A DNA stretch of 64,000 nt from Nocardioides zeae. Its GTDB lineage: Bacteria > Actinomycetota > Actinomycetes > Propionibacteriales > Nocardioidaceae. Shown here one piece after another: positions 35,167 to 43,720 of this stretch. How positions within the stretch are numbered: the stretch's first letter is position 1; each line of letters opens with the position of its first letter. Under the pieces are notes generated by a model. It made no database searches. It was not told the DNA's origin and saw only the letters and a program-made list of their open reading frames with translations. The position numbers and the translations under genes were made by a program. The stretch lies in assembly GCF_010686755.1 (NCBI RefSeq), contig NZ_JAAGXA010000003.1, positions 276,746 through 340,745 of the forward strand, written 5' to 3'.

Positions 35167-35213
35167 GGTCGTGGTGCGAGGCCGCGGGTTTCCGCGGGTC
35201 TGGCACCACGACC
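35167..35213. terminator. Palindromic terminator-like element, GGTCGTGGTGC family copy 1
   Basis: Arms GGTCGTGGTGC (35167-35177) and GCACCACGACC (35203-35213) enclose an inner CCGCGGG-type stem. It lies between two convergent genes, so it is probably a bidirectional terminator. Related copies are at 35701-35720 (half) and 35862-35908 (full). Confidence 0.6.
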
Positions 35214-35219
35214 GGGGCT

Positions 35220-35675
35220 TCAGCGGGTGACGCAGGCGTCGGCGCGCCAGTCGCTCTCGGTCGTGGCCGTCGCCTCGTGGTGGCCGTCGTCGTCCGTGCT
35301 GATGAGCTCACCCGGGCGGAGGGCGACGAGCTCCGCGGCGGTGATGTCCGGGCCGGGCAGCGAGTGGTTCACGTCCTCGGTCCAGCCGCCGATGTAGAGC
35401 TCCTGGCGGGGCGGCACCGCCGACACGTCGAGGCCGGTGAGCACGACGGAGTAGGAGCGTCCGGCCGTCGCGCCCGGCGCCCGAGTCTCCCACTCGTCGA
35501 CGAACAGCCAGGTGACCTCCGGGTCGTCGTCACAGATCTCCACGAGCAGCACGTACGTGCCGTCCGCGGCCCGCGCCAACGTCGCCTCGCCGACCGAGAC
35601 GGCGGTACAGCCCGCCGTCGCGCCGAGGGCGGCGACGGCTGCGGTGGTGGCGAGGACGCGGCGTACGGCGGTCAC
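35220..35675 (-). CDS. Putative lipoprotein
   Basis: 151 residues from GTG 35675. The signal peptide ends in a lipobox (ALGATAGC), so the mature protein starts at Cys about 22. The remainder is an acidic extracytoplasmic domain (EICDDDPEVTWLFVDEW, YIGGWTEDVNHSLPGPD) with no family I recognise. Convergent with the enoyl-CoA hydratase. Confidence 0.7.
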   Translation of the reverse strand: MTAVRRVLATTAAVAALGATAGCTAVSVGEATLARAADGTYVLLVEICDDDPEVTWLFVDEWETRAPGATAGRSYSVVLTGLDVSAVPPRQELYIGGWTEDVNHSLPGPDITAAELVALRPGELISTDDDGHHEATATTESDWRADACVTR

Positions 35676-35700
35676 CCTCGCAGGCTCCCACGCCTCCGCC

Positions 35701-35720
35701 GGTCGTGGTGCGAGACCTGC
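35701..35720 (+). repeat. Half copy of the GGTCGTGGTGCGAG repeat
   Basis: GGTCGTGGTGCGAGACCTGC, identical over 20 bp to 35862-35881. No matching right arm follows. It lies just upstream of the lipoprotein gene in a 243-bp gap otherwise holding GGGCC-rich repeats and no visible gene. Confidence 0.75.
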
Positions 35721-35861
35721 CTTCTCCTCGTTCCCGTTCGTGGCCGGGCCGGGCCGGGCCGGCCCTCCGAAAGGGGACGTTGGTACGGCGCCGGTCGCTT
35801 CCGGCCCGCCCCAGCTGCACACTTCTGACGGCGGGGGCGAGGGCGCCTCAGGGGCCTACCC

Positions 35862-35908
35862 GGTCGTGGTGCGAGACCTGCGGAAATCCGCGGCCTCACA
35901 CCACGACC
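35862..35908. terminator. Palindromic terminator-like element, copy 2, downstream of menB
   Basis: GGTCGTGGTG (35862-35871) pairs with CACCACGACC (35899-35908). The inner stem is formed by CTGCGGA and TCCGCGG. Ten bases after the end of menB, so it is a likely terminator for menB. Confidence 0.6.
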
Positions 35909-35918
35909 CAGAGAGGGG

Positions 35919-36749
35919 TCAGGCCCGGCGCGGGAACTGCGTGAAGTCGGGCTTCCGCTTCGCCTTGAACGCCTCGCGGCCCTCCTGCGCCTCGGCCTGG
36001 CCGTAGAAGAGCAGGTTGGCGTCGTGGGCGAGCTGCTGGATGCCGGCGTAGCCGTCCTCGTGCGCGTTGAACGACAGCTTCGAGAGGCGCAGCGCCCAGG
36101 GCGAGAGCTCGAGCATCTCGCGGCACCACGTGAGGGTCTCGGCCTCGAGGTCGGCGAGGGGTACGACGGTGTTGACGAGGCCCATCTCGAGGGCGGTCGC
36201 TGCGTCGTACTGGCGGCAGAGGAACCAGATCTCCTTCGCCTTCTTCGGGCCGACGAGGTCGGCGAGGATGCTGGCGCCGTAGCCGCCGTCGAAGGAGCCG
36301 ACCTTCGGGCCCACCTGGCCGAAGCGGGCGTTGTCGGCCGCGATGGTGAGGTCGGCGACGAGGTGGAGCACGTGGCCGCCGCCGATCGCCCAGCCGGCGA
36401 CGGACGCGACGATCGGCTTGGGGCAGCGGCGCATCTGCACGTGCAGGTCGGTGACGTGGAAGCGGCCGGTGGCGCTCTCGTGGGTCTTGTAGCCCGAGTC
36501 GCCGCGCACGCGCTGGTCGCCGCCGGAGCAGAACGCCTTGCCGCCCTCGCCGGTGAGGATGATGACGCCGATGCGCTCGTCCTCGCGCGCGATGTCGAGC
36601 GCGTGGGAGATGTCGATGAGCGTCTGCGGGCGGAACGCGTTGTGCACCTCGGGCCGGTTGATCGAGATCTTGGCGATCCCGTCGTCCGTCGTGGAGAAGA
36701 TGATGTCCTCGTAGTCGCCCACGGTGGTCCAGGTCGTCTCGTCGCTCAT
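35919..36749 (-). CDS. menB: 1,4-dihydroxy-2-naphthoyl-CoA synthase (naphthoate synthase) MenB
   Basis: 276 residues from ATG 36749; in-frame ATGs at 36758 and 36776 are possible, but CACAAT sits 7 nt before 36749. MenB signatures are [49 protein letters not shown] and the C-terminal block [21 protein letters not shown]. It closes the second ring of menaquinone from O-succinylbenzoyl-CoA. No other men gene is in the window. Menaquinone would serve the mqo product further right. Confidence 0.95.
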   Translation of the reverse strand: MSDETTWTTVGDYEDIIFSTTDDGIAKISINRPEVHNAFRPQTLIDISHALDIAREDERIGVIILTGEGGKAFCSGGDQRVRGDSGYKTHESATGRFHVTDLHVQMRRCPKPIVASVAGWAIGGGHVLHLVADLTIAADNARFGQVGPKVGSFDGGYGASILADLVGPKKAKEIWFLCRQYDAATALEMGLVNTVVPLADLEAETLTWCREMLELSPWALRLSKLSFNAHEDGYAGIQQLAHDANLLFYGQAEAQEGREAFKAKRKPDFTQFPRRA

Positions 36750-36776
36750 GGCGTTCATTGTGACCGGGCGTTCCAT

Positions 36777-36840
36777 GTCAAGAGAACTTGACTCCGGTCG
36801 AGGGGCGGTCCTAGCGTTCGGTGTCAAGGATGTTTGACAC
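36777..36840. promoter_or_regulatory. Two GTCAA-type inverted repeats between menB and the membrane/XRE pair
   Basis: GTCAAG-AGAA-CTTGAC (36777-36792) and GTGTCAA-GGATGT-TTGACAC (36821-36840) are perfect inverted repeats sharing the half-site GTCAA. Between them TTGACT (36788-36793), an 18-bp spacer and TAGCGT (36812-36817) form a rightward promoter. The XRE protein two genes on is the natural candidate to bind. Confidence 0.5.
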
Positions 36841-36851
36841 GAGGGGGACAC

Positions 36852-37247
36852 ATGAGGGGCATGACGCTCGAGACGAAGGTGCGGTCGGCGCTGACCGTCG
36901 TGATGCTGGTGGCGATAGGCATCGTCTACACATGGCAATGGCACACGATCGCGCCGCTCTTCGCCATGGCGTGTTCGTTGATGGGCTTCATCGGTGGCCT
37001 CTACCACCGCCGCCACCGGCCCCAGCCCGGCCCCACGGACATCGAGGCCGACTGGAGCAGGCGCGTGCAGGCCGGCACCTTCCTCGACACCATGCAGTTC
37101 TTCGTCCCCATCCTCATGCTGGTGTCGCTGGTGATCGGCTGGGCCCACGAGACGGCACCGCTCGTCTACCTCGCCGCTCTGATGGTGCTTGCGGGCGTCG
37201 ACTACGGCCTGCGCTACTGGCTCCTCCGCATCAAGGAGCAGTGGTGA
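36852..37247 (+). CDS. Small multi-span membrane protein
   Basis: 131 residues from ATG 36852, with GAGGGGG upstream. Four predicted helices: about residues 12-28, 34-50, 78-96 and 99-116. No catalytic motif. It is followed 4 bp later by a small XRE regulator. Such membrane protein/XRE pairs are common, and the two are probably a functional unit, but the role is unknown. Confidence 0.75.
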   Translation: MRGMTLETKVRSALTVVMLVAIGIVYTWQWHTIAPLFAMACSLMGFIGGLYHRRHRPQPGPTDIEADWSRRVQAGTFLDTMQFFVPILMLVSLVIGWAHETAPLVYLAALMVLAGVDYGLRYWLLRIKEQW

Positions 37248-37251
37248 CGCC

Positions 37252-37455
37252 GTGCGCAACCACATAGGCACGCTCCGCGCACAGCGCGGCTGGACGCAGC
37301 AGGACCTGGCGCAGCAGCTGGGCGTCTCGCGCCAGACCGTCATCTCCATCGAGCGCGGGCGGCACGACCCCGCGCTGGCGCTGGCGTTCCGGTTGGCGGC
37401 GCTGTTCGAGACGTCGGTCGACGCGCTGTTCGAGCCGGGCGGCACCGACGCCTGA
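37252..37455 (+). CDS. Small XRE-family (Cro/CI-type) regulator
   Basis: 67 residues from GTG 37252. It consists of a single helix-turn-helix: [40 protein letters not shown], ending VDALFEPGG. Typical of YozG/PlsR-like minimal regulators that pair with a small membrane protein. AAGGAG lies at the end of the preceding gene. Probable autoregulation through the GTCAA inverted repeats. Confidence 0.9.
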   Translation: MRNHIGTLRAQRGWTQQDLAQQLGVSRQTVISIERGRHDPALALAFRLAALFETSVDALFEPGGTDA

Positions 37456-37486
37456 GGGACCGGACCCGAGGTCCAGAACTGTGCGG

Positions 37487-38812
37487 CTAGGACCGCTCCC
37501 GCTCGGTCCGAGCGGCACCAGGCGCACATTTCCGAGCCCGGCCCGGCTCGGCCCGCTCCACCTCCAGCGCCGCCAGCCGCGGGTAGCGCGCCACCCCCCA
37601 CACCAGCGCCCCCACCAGGCTGACGAGCAGCGCGCCCGCGGCGAGGCGGAGCGCCCACTCGACCCCCGCCGTACCCGCCACGACGCCCGCCGCCGCCGCG
37701 CCGAGCGGGCTGCCGCCCCAGGCGATCATGCGGGCGGTGGTGTTGACGCGGCCCTGGAGCGCGTCGGGCGTGACGACCTGGCGCACGACGATGCCGTTGA
37801 CGATGAGCGTCGTCGACGCCAGGTGGAAGCAGGCGAGGAGCACGAGGGCGAGCACGAGCGACGTCGTCGCCGACAGCGCACCCACGGCGACGGCGGCGAC
37901 CGCGAACCCGCAGGTCGTGATGATCCCGACGCCGACCCGCTGCTGCAGCCGCGGCAGCGCGAGGCTGGCGACGAACGTGCCGAGCGCGCCCGCCGCGAAC
38001 AGCCAACCGATCGCTGCGTCCTCCGCGCCCAGCCCGAGGCGCTCGACCCCGATCACGACGACGAGCCCGGCGACGGCGCCGCCCGCAAGGCTGCACCCGA
38101 TCCCGAGCAGCGTCAGCGCACGCACGACGGGCTGCCCGAGCACGAACCGGAGGCCCTCGAGGATGTCGGCGCCGAGGCGCGTACGGCGCGACCCACCTCC
38201 CGCGGCCACCGCCGGCCGCGTCTCGCTCCCCTCCCAGCGGAGCCGGGCGAGCACGAGCCCGGCGACGAGGTGGGCGGCCGCGTCGAGGCCGATGACGAGC
38301 GCCACCGGCAGCGTGGCGACGAGCACGCCGGCGACGACGGGACCGGCGACGCTGATGGCGGTGCCGACGGTGACGAGCAGCGACGTGGCCGACGCGACCC
38401 GCTCGCGCCCGACCATCTGCGGCACGACCCCGAACGACGCGGCGTCGGCGAACACGAACAGCGCACCGACGAGCAGGCCCGTGAGCAGCAGCTGGGGATA
38501 GGTCAGCACGCCCACGGCGTCCGCCAGCGGGATGGCGGCGAGGAGGAGGGCGACGCCCAGCGACGTACCCACGAGCACCCGCCGCCGGTGCCACCGGTCG
38601 ACGAGGGCGCCGGCCGGCAGGCCGAGCACCAGGTAGGGCAGCGTCTCCGCGGCCGCCATCAGCGCCGTGAGGGTGGCGCTGCCGGTGAGCCGGTAGACGA
38701 GCACCGGCAGGGCGACCAACGTGAGCGCACCGCCGGCCATGGCCAGCGCCCGGGCGGCGAGGTAGGTCCGGTACGCCGGGACGTCCCACGCACTCAGGGG
38801 CGGGGCGCTCAC
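37487..38812 (-). CDS. MFS transporter of the RiPP operon
   Basis: 441 residues from GTG 38812 (GTGA overlap with the YcaO stop), about 12 hydrophobic helices. MFS_3/enterobactin-exporter-like features: the loop 2-3 motif [37 protein letters not shown], and a second-half loop [20 protein letters not shown]. EntS-type carriers with this sequence style export siderophores. As the last gene of the YcaO operon it is the probable exporter of the peptide product. Confidence 0.85.
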   Translation of the reverse strand: MSAPPLSAWDVPAYRTYLAARALAMAGGALTLVALPVLVYRLTGSATLTALMAAAETLPYLVLGLPAGALVDRWHRRRVLVGTSLGVALLLAAIPLADAVGVLTYPQLLLTGLLVGALFVFADAASFGVVPQMVGRERVASATSLLVTVGTAISVAGPVVAGVLVATLPVALVIGLDAAAHLVAGLVLARLRWEGSETRPAVAAGGGSRRTRLGADILEGLRFVLGQPVVRALTLLGIGCSLAGGAVAGLVVVIGVERLGLGAEDAAIGWLFAAGALGTFVASLALPRLQQRVGVGIITTCGFAVAAVAVGALSATTSLVLALVLLACFHLASTTLIVNGIVVRQVVTPDALQGRVNTTARMIAWGGSPLGAAAAGVVAGTAGVEWALRLAAGALLVSLVGALVWGVARYPRLAALEVERAEPGRARKCAPGAARTERERS

Positions 38813-40209
38813 AGGCTGGGCGGGGGCAGGAGGAGCAGCTGGCCCGGGTCGGTGACGTCGACCCGGCGCTCGTGCCGGTTCGGCGTCGTGGCGGCCACCT
38901 CGGCCCAGCGCGGCAGCCCGAGGTAGGTGAACGCGGCCGGCGCGTTCGGCACGAGCCCCCGGGCACAGACGCGCGCGACCCGCAGCGGGGTGAGCGCGAC
39001 GTCGGGCGTGGTGAGGTCGCAGACGACCACCTCGTGCCCCGCCGCGGCGAGGGCCGCCCGCATCCCCTCCTCGGTGCCGACGGGCAGCGCGTCGATGCCG
39101 ACCACCTCGCCGGGATCGGTGAACCGGCGGCCGAGCGTCGCCTGCACCCGCGGGTCGAGCCACACCTGCGCCTGCGCGCCGAGGTCCCGGACGTGCTCCT
39201 GCACCGGGCCGGCGGCGTCGAGGTACGACCGGTCCGCCCGGTGCTCCAGGTAGAGCCCCCGCGACAGCACCCCGGCGTCCATCGACCCGAAGACCCAGCC
39301 GTCGGCGTCGAGCAGGCCGCGGGTGAAGACCCAGCTGTGCACCGCCTCGAGCACGGCCTTGGTGGCCGTCTCGACCGGGTCGAGCTTGGCCGAGAACCCG
39401 CCGGCGGCGATGCCCGTGACGGGGTCGCGCACGAGGGCGGCGACGACCGGCACGCCGAACCACGCGGGCAGCTCCAGCAGGTGCACCTCCAGCCGCGAGC
39501 CCGCGAGGTGGTCGGCCAGCCCCGGCACGCTCGCGACGTCGATGCCGCGGGCCGGCAGGTCGAGGTGCCACCACAGCGACAGGGAGTCGCGCTCGACCAG
39601 CTCGAGCAGCCCGCGGCGCGCGGCGTCGGCGAGCCCCTGACCGGTGGCGATCCCCGCGTAGTTGAGGTGGTGCAGGAACGGGTCCCCGCGCCGCTCGCCG
39701 GTGCGCCAGTTGAGGTGCACCCACGACGCGGGGACGAGCACCTCGCCCCCACCGCCGGCACCGCCGCCGTCGCCCGTGCCGACCGCCCAGGCGATCTCGA
39801 CGTCGTCGGTGAACCGGGCGTAGGGGAAGCCCGGCCGCGCGTGCTGCCAGTCCGCGAACCAGCGCAGGTCCTCGGGCCCGAGCAGGCGACGCCCCTCGGC
39901 GCGCAGCTCCGCGGCGCTGGCCCGGCGGAGCCCGGCGGGCACGTAGTTGCCGCAGTACCGCTCCACCGCCTCGCCCACCGCCGCCACCCGGGCGCCCTCC
40001 AGGTCGCCGAAGGTCGTGCCGAGCGACACGAGGTCGCTCGGCCACGCGCCGTACGTGCGGGAGTCCGCGACCGCGGCCGTGAGGCCGACGTACGCCGGCG
40101 GCATCCCGTCGAGCCGGTCCACCGGGTGCAGCTCGCGGACGAGCCCCACGAGCGGGTCGACGAGGTCGTCGAAGGTGAGCGGAGCGGGCGCGGTCAGCGG
40201 AGCGGCCAT
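38809..40209 (-). CDS. YcaO-domain protein, azoline-forming cyclodehydratase candidate
   Basis: 466 residues from ATG 40209 ([18 protein letters not shown]). YcaO ATP-binding helices are visible: [36 protein letters not shown] and [21 protein letters not shown]. The chain ends LLLLPPPSL; a proline-rich C-terminus is a feature of azoline-forming YcaO enzymes of thiazole/oxazole-modified peptides. It would phosphorylate backbone amides to cyclise Ser/Thr (or Cys) of the precursor. It overlaps the upstream hydrolase gene by 16 bp. It is the central evidence that this operon makes a modified peptide. Confidence 0.88.
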   Translation of the reverse strand: MAAPLTAPAPLTFDDLVDPLVGLVRELHPVDRLDGMPPAYVGLTAAVADSRTYGAWPSDLVSLGTTFGDLEGARVAAVGEAVERYCGNYVPAGLRRASAAELRAEGRRLLGPEDLRWFADWQHARPGFPYARFTDDVEIAWAVGTGDGGGAGGGGEVLVPASWVHLNWRTGERRGDPFLHHLNYAGIATGQGLADAARRGLLELVERDSLSLWWHLDLPARGIDVASVPGLADHLAGSRLEVHLLELPAWFGVPVVAALVRDPVTGIAAGGFSAKLDPVETATKAVLEAVHSWVFTRGLLDADGWVFGSMDAGVLSRGLYLEHRADRSYLDAAGPVQEHVRDLGAQAQVWLDPRVQATLGRRFTDPGEVVGIDALPVGTEEGMRAALAAAGHEVVVCDLTTPDVALTPLRVARVCARGLVPNAPAAFTYLGLPRWAEVAATTPNRHERRVDVTDPGQLLLLPPPSL

Positions 40210-41480
40210 GGGGTGACCTCCAGGTCGACGTGGCGGACGGTACGGACGTGCGGGGCCCCCGAGCGGGCGGGGGCAGTGCGGGGGAAGGCGTCGGCGGCGA
40301 CGACGAGCACGTGGTCGTCCGCGGGGTCGAGGACGACCGGACCGAGCGTCACCCGCGGCCCGACGGCGGCACCGTGGGCGAGCTCCTCGAGCACCGCACC
40401 CCCGCGCCCCCGGCGCGCGAGCGCCACGCACCAGGGCGCGGCGGGCGGGGCGTCACCGGCGACGTACGCCGCCACGTCGGCCACCAGCGCACGCCCGGCC
40501 CCCGGGCGCGGGAGGTCGACGGGGAGGAGCAGCCGGTCGGGACGGCCCCGCGGGTCGAGCGCCCGGGAGCCGAGGGGCGGCGACGGGACGGGCCGTGCCG
40601 GGTCGACGCGGAGCACGCCGCCCGGGCCAGCGGGGAACCGACGGCGGAGCGGGGTGCCGGGGCGGAGCGAGCGGGTCCCGTCCCCGACCGACGCCCCGAC
40701 CGACGCCCCGGTCGGGGGCGTCCCGGCGGCCAGCTGGTCCAGCCACGCGAGGACGCGGCGCGCGCGCTGCGCCCCGCGCAGGTCGTGGGCCCACGGCCCG
40801 AGCACGAGGTGGACGGGGCCGCCCCACGCGCGGGCCAGGTCGACGGTGTCGTGGGCGAAGTGGTCGTGGAGCCCGCCGATCGCCAGCAGCGGCACGCGCT
40901 GCCGGGCCGCGAGCGCGGCGCGGCCCGCGTCGTCGCGGGTCGCGTCCACGACGCGCCCCCAGTCGCTGAGGTCGGCGTGCTCGCCCCACCAGCCGAGGCG
41001 CGACGCGAGCTGGAACGCTCCCCCGCGCGTCCACGCGGTCTCGCCGAGCCCGAGCGCGGGCACGCCCACCGAGACGGCGTCGGGGCCGTCGGCGGGTGCG
41101 GAGCCCCGCTCCTCGAGCTCGGCGAGAGCGGCGAGGGCGCAGTGCGCGCCGTACGACGTGCCGTGCAGCACGACGGGCCCCGCGACCCACGACTGCCGTC
41201 GCGTCCACGCGAGCAGGTCGGCGCCGTCCGGTCCCTCGCCGGCGTAGGGCGTGAACCGGCCCGGCGAGCCGTGGCGGCCGCGCACGTCCTGGAGCACGAG
41301 CGCGACGCCGTGGCGCGCCCAGCCCACGCCCTCGGGCGCGTGGCCGACGGCGTCGTACGGGGTGCGGGCGACGAGCACGGCGCGGGGCGGGCCGTCGGGG
41401 CGCCAGGCGTACGTCGCGAGCCCGCCCACCTCGTGCCGCTCGGCGTGCACGGTGGTGGGGGCTGCGGCGGCGAGCGTCAT
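40194..41480 (-). CDS. CocE/NonD-type X-Pro dipeptidyl-peptidase family hydrolase
   Basis: 428 residues from ATG 41480. An alpha/beta-hydrolase of the S15/CocE family: VARTPYDAVGH, VLQDVRGRHGSPGRF, nucleophile elbow VLHGTSYGAHCAL, acid/His region near GGLHDHFAHDT and LGPWAHDL, then a beta-rich C-terminal domain. CocE-type hydrolases cleave esters or X-Pro peptides. In this operon it could remove the leader or follower or hydrolyse an ester or amide during maturation. Starts 7 bp after the RRE/E1-like stop. Confidence 0.85.
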   Translation of the reverse strand: MTLAAAAPTTVHAERHEVGGLATYAWRPDGPPRAVLVARTPYDAVGHAPEGVGWARHGVALVLQDVRGRHGSPGRFTPYAGEGPDGADLLAWTRRQSWVAGPVVLHGTSYGAHCALAALAELEERGSAPADGPDAVSVGVPALGLGETAWTRGGAFQLASRLGWWGEHADLSDWGRVVDATRDDAGRAALAARQRVPLLAIGGLHDHFAHDTVDLARAWGGPVHLVLGPWAHDLRGAQRARRVLAWLDQLAAGTPPTGASVGASVGDGTRSLRPGTPLRRRFPAGPGGVLRVDPARPVPSPPLGSRALDPRGRPDRLLLPVDLPRPGAGRALVADVAAYVAGDAPPAAPWCVALARRGRGGAVLEELAHGAAVGPRVTLGPVVLDPADDHVLVVAADAFPRTAPARSGAPHVRTVRHVDLEVTPWPLR

Positions 41481-41487
41481 CGGGGCG

Positions 41488-42201
41488 TCATCGGGGCGCG
41501 GGCGGGACGGGGAGGACGGGGCGTCGCGCGACCGCGAGGGTGCGGAGGTCGATCGTCGTGGCGAGGTAGGCGTCGCGGCCCTGCGGGCGGTCCGCGCGGT
41601 CCGCGCGGTCTGCCCGGGCGAGCGCCTCGCTCGCGAGCGTGTGGGCGACGAGCTCGACGGCGCGGGACGAGGGTGTCGCGGAGGCGGCCACGACGGACGG
41701 CGCGACCTCGTCGGCGGGGTCGACCTCGTCGAGGCGCCGGTGGTGCCCGGCGGCGCGCCAGCGGGCGGCGACGTCGGCGAGGGGTACGGCGGCGGGAGCC
41801 ACCACGAGGTGACCGTCCGCGCACCACGCCTCCACGCGCGCGGCTCGCGGCGCGGTGACGTCGATGCGGAGCGTGCTCGCCTCGTCCTGCCCGACCTCCA
41901 CGCCCATCCGGCGCAGGGCGGCGGCGGTGGCGGCGGCGAGCGGTCCGGTGCCCTGCACGCGCGCGGCCGGGGACGTCGCGGGCCGCAGGTGCCCGGCGGC
42001 GCCGAGGGCGTCGTACGCCGCCGCGGCCACCGGCGTGCCCGGCCGCCGGCCGGCGACGAGCGCGCGCCGGAGCTCGTCGGCCTCGGCGGGCGGGAGGTGC
42101 ACGGCGTGGAGGGTGCCGTCCGCCGTGCGCAGCAGGTCGCCGTCGGCGGTGCGGTGGAGCTGGACGCCGGGGGCCAGCCGCGGCGCGGTGAGGACGGTCA
42201 T
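41488..42201 (-). CDS. RRE/E1-like (ocin-ThiF-type) leader-binding partner protein, degenerate
   Basis: 237 residues. The N-terminus (PRLAPGVQLHRTADGDLLRTADGTLHAVHLPPAEADELRRAL) has the pattern of the RRE/E1-like partner proteins that deliver precursor to YcaO. The C-terminal part (SSRAVELVAHTLASEAL...ATTIDLRTLAVARRPVLPVP) resembles the ocin-ThiF scaffold. The protein is short and has a single Cys, so the CxxC zinc pairs of normal E1-like partners are missing. Probably a leader-binding scaffold only. No YcaO activity is expected without it. Confidence 0.6.
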   Translation of the reverse strand: MTVLTAPRLAPGVQLHRTADGDLLRTADGTLHAVHLPPAEADELRRALVAGRRPGTPVAAAAYDALGAAGHLRPATSPAARVQGTGPLAAATAAALRRMGVEVGQDEASTLRIDVTAPRAARVEAWCADGHLVVAPAAVPLADVAARWRAAGHHRRLDEVDPADEVAPSVVAASATPSSRAVELVAHTLASEALARADRADRADRPQGRDAYLATTIDLRTLAVARRPVLPVPPAPR

Positions 42202-42293
42202 GGGTGCTCCCGAGGGTGGATCGGATCGGACGAGCGCTGCCCGCGCGCCCCCGGAGAGGTGGGGCGCACGGGCAGCGGGTCAGACAGTCGCGG

Positions 42294-42437
42294 TCAGCGG
42301 TCGCGCTGCGCCTCGACGGCCTGGGCCTCGACGGCCTCGACCTCGTCGAACGGGTTCTCGACGAGCGCGTTGCTGTGACCGGCGGAGTGCGTCGCCAGGG
42401 CGGCGCGGGCGGGGACGGGGCTGAAGAACTCGTTCAT
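42294..42437 (-). CDS. Candidate RiPP precursor peptide, 47 residues
   Basis: Not a predicted gene by length alone, but strongly placed. ATG 42437 has AAGGAG six nt upstream and the frame ends at TGA 42294-42296. N-terminal half: MNEFFSPVPARAALATHSAG; then HSNALVENPF; the C-terminal third DEVEAVEAQAVEAQRDR is acidic and helix-prone. Modifiable residues are Ser6, Thr16, Ser18 and Ser22, with two His in ATHSAGHSN and no Cys. An acidic C-terminal third could be a follower, or the core may be internal. First gene of the RRE/E1-like-hydrolase-YcaO-MFS operon, directly under a Fur/Zur-type box. Confidence 0.75.
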   Translation of the reverse strand: MNEFFSPVPARAALATHSAGHSNALVENPFDEVEAVEAQAVEAQRDR

Positions 42438-42488
42438 CTGCTGCTCCTTCGCATCGGTGTCGCAGGCCCCGAACGGACCTGCGGGAGG

Positions 42489-42517
42489 ATCAGACCATTT
42501 CTGAGAATGATTCTCAA
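42489..42517 (-). promoter_or_regulatory. Fur/Zur-type box and promoter of the RiPP operon
   Basis: TGAGAATGATTCTCA (42502-42516) is a perfect 7-1-7 palindrome of the Fur superfamily type. It covers -35 TTGAGA (42512-42517) and the 17-bp spacer before -10 TCTGAT (42489-42494), reading leftwards. In actinobacteria iron is mainly handled by DtxR/IdeR, and boxes of this form are typical of the zinc sensor Zur; Zur is therefore inferred, not proven. Confidence 0.75.
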
Positions 42518-42612
42518 GTGCGAGGTGGGGCGACTTTCCGGCGCCGGCGCCGGTCGCGAACGAGGACGGAGCCCGGGCTCATTGCCCGGGGGGCGAGGAA
42601 AGTGCGCCCGGG

Positions 42613-42713
42613 GGAAAGAAAACGCGGATCGGAAGGCCCTGCCGATCGGCGTGTCGCGGGTCCGGGTCCGCGTCTTCTTTCGCCCTCCCGACAGCCGGTC
42701 CGCGTTTTCCTCC
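42613..42713. terminator. Terminator-like hairpin cluster after the binding-protein gene
   Basis: Three copies of a unit close to GGAAAACGCGGACC: forward at 42613-42630, inverted at 42665-42681 and at 42697-42713. The outer pair can form a long stem directly behind the binding-protein stop codon, followed on the minus strand by GCGTTTTCTTTCC. Same repeat family as 16620-16700. Confidence 0.6.
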
Positions 42714-42720
42714 TCGGGCA

Positions 42721-43689
42721 TCAGTGCTCGATGCCGAGCTCGTCCTCGACCTGGTCGAGCACGATGCCGAGCGAGATCGTGCCGCGGCCGGTCGCCCACA
42801 CGGCCGCCTCGACCTCGACGACGCGATCGGTGCGGGCGGCGGTCAGCTGGGCCCACTGCGGGTCGCTGGCGAGGCGCTCCGACAGCGGCTCGGCGTCGGT
42901 CGACGCCGAGAACGCCTGCGCGAACACGACGTCGGGGTCGACCGCGGCGACCTGCTCGACGGCAACGGTCGCGAACGGGTCGGCGCCGGCCTCCCACGGG
43001 TAGTCGCTCACCTCCGCCAGCAGCGAGCCCACCGGGGTCGCGACCGAGTCGACGCCGAGCGAACCGGGCTCGCCGAACATCGACAGCGTCGTGAGGTCGG
43101 AGCGGTGCTCGGCCGCGTGCTCGACGCGCTCGGTGAAGGCGTCGGCGGCGGCGTCGGCTGCATCCTGCGTGCCCGTCAGCTCGCCGACGGTGCGCAGGAC
43201 GTCGACCGACTCCTCCCAGGACGCCGGGTCGACGAGGTAGAGCGGCGCGATCTCCTCGACCGCGTCCCGCAGCCCGTCCTGCGCGCCGGCGAGCCCGATG
43301 ACGAGGTCGGGCGCGGCGAGCGCGATGTCCTCGACGTTCTCCTCGCCGAAGCCGCCGGTGATCTCGCGCATGTCGGCGTCGGGCCCGGCGTACCGCTCGT
43401 CGAGCGCCAGCGGCTCCCGGTAGGCGACGGGGGTGATGCCGACCTCGGTCAGCGCGTCGACGCAGATCATGGTGAGGCAGGCGATGCGCTCGGCGGGGGC
43501 GTCGAGCGTGACCTCGACCCCGGTGGCGTCGGTGGCGCTGACCGCTCCGCCACCACCCGACCCGGGGGCGGCCTCGGAGGAGTCGCTGGCACACCCCCCG
43601 AGCACGCCGGCTCCGAGGGTGAGGACGCCGGCGACGGCGAGGGCGGGACGGACGCGGCGGACGCCGCGGGACGGGCTCGGGTTGCGCAT
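42721..43689 (-). CDS. FecB/BtuF-type substrate-binding lipoprotein
   Basis: 322 residues from ATG 43689 with AGGAG upstream. The lipobox is LGGC (about residue 34), so it is a membrane-anchored lipoprotein. The class-III binding-protein fold is recognised from ERIACLTMICVDALTEVGITPVAYRE, APDLVIGL, and VAAVDPDVVFAQAF. This class binds metal-siderophore, heme or cobalamin, not free zinc (which ZnuA-type proteins bind). Divergent from the permease genes, with a Fur/Zur-type box in between. Probably captures the metal-loaded product of the RiPP operon. Confidence 0.9.
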   Translation of the reverse strand: MRNPSPSRGVRRVRPALAVAGVLTLGAGVLGGCASDSSEAAPGSGGGGAVSATDATGVEVTLDAPAERIACLTMICVDALTEVGITPVAYREPLALDERYAGPDADMREITGGFGEENVEDIALAAPDLVIGLAGAQDGLRDAVEEIAPLYLVDPASWEESVDVLRTVGELTGTQDAADAAADAFTERVEHAAEHRSDLTTLSMFGEPGSLGVDSVATPVGSLLAEVSDYPWEAGADPFATVAVEQVAAVDPDVVFAQAFSASTDAEPLSERLASDPQWAQLTAARTDRVVEVEAAVWATGRGTISLGIVLDQVEDELGIEH

Positions 43690-43720
43690 GGGATCTCCTG
43701 TACGTGACGATGGCGCCGAA

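Noticed and set aside
38809..40209. Bottromycin- or thioamitide-type cluster
   Set aside because: Only one YcaO is present, with no TfuA partner, P450 or radical SAM methyltransferase, and the peptide lacks a bottromycin-like N-terminal core. The RRE/E1-like partner and proline-rich YcaO end favour azoline chemistry.
42502..42516. DtxR/IdeR iron box
   Set aside because: The palindrome is the 7-1-7 Fur/Zur form with AAT/ATT centre, not the TTAGGTTAG-type DtxR box.
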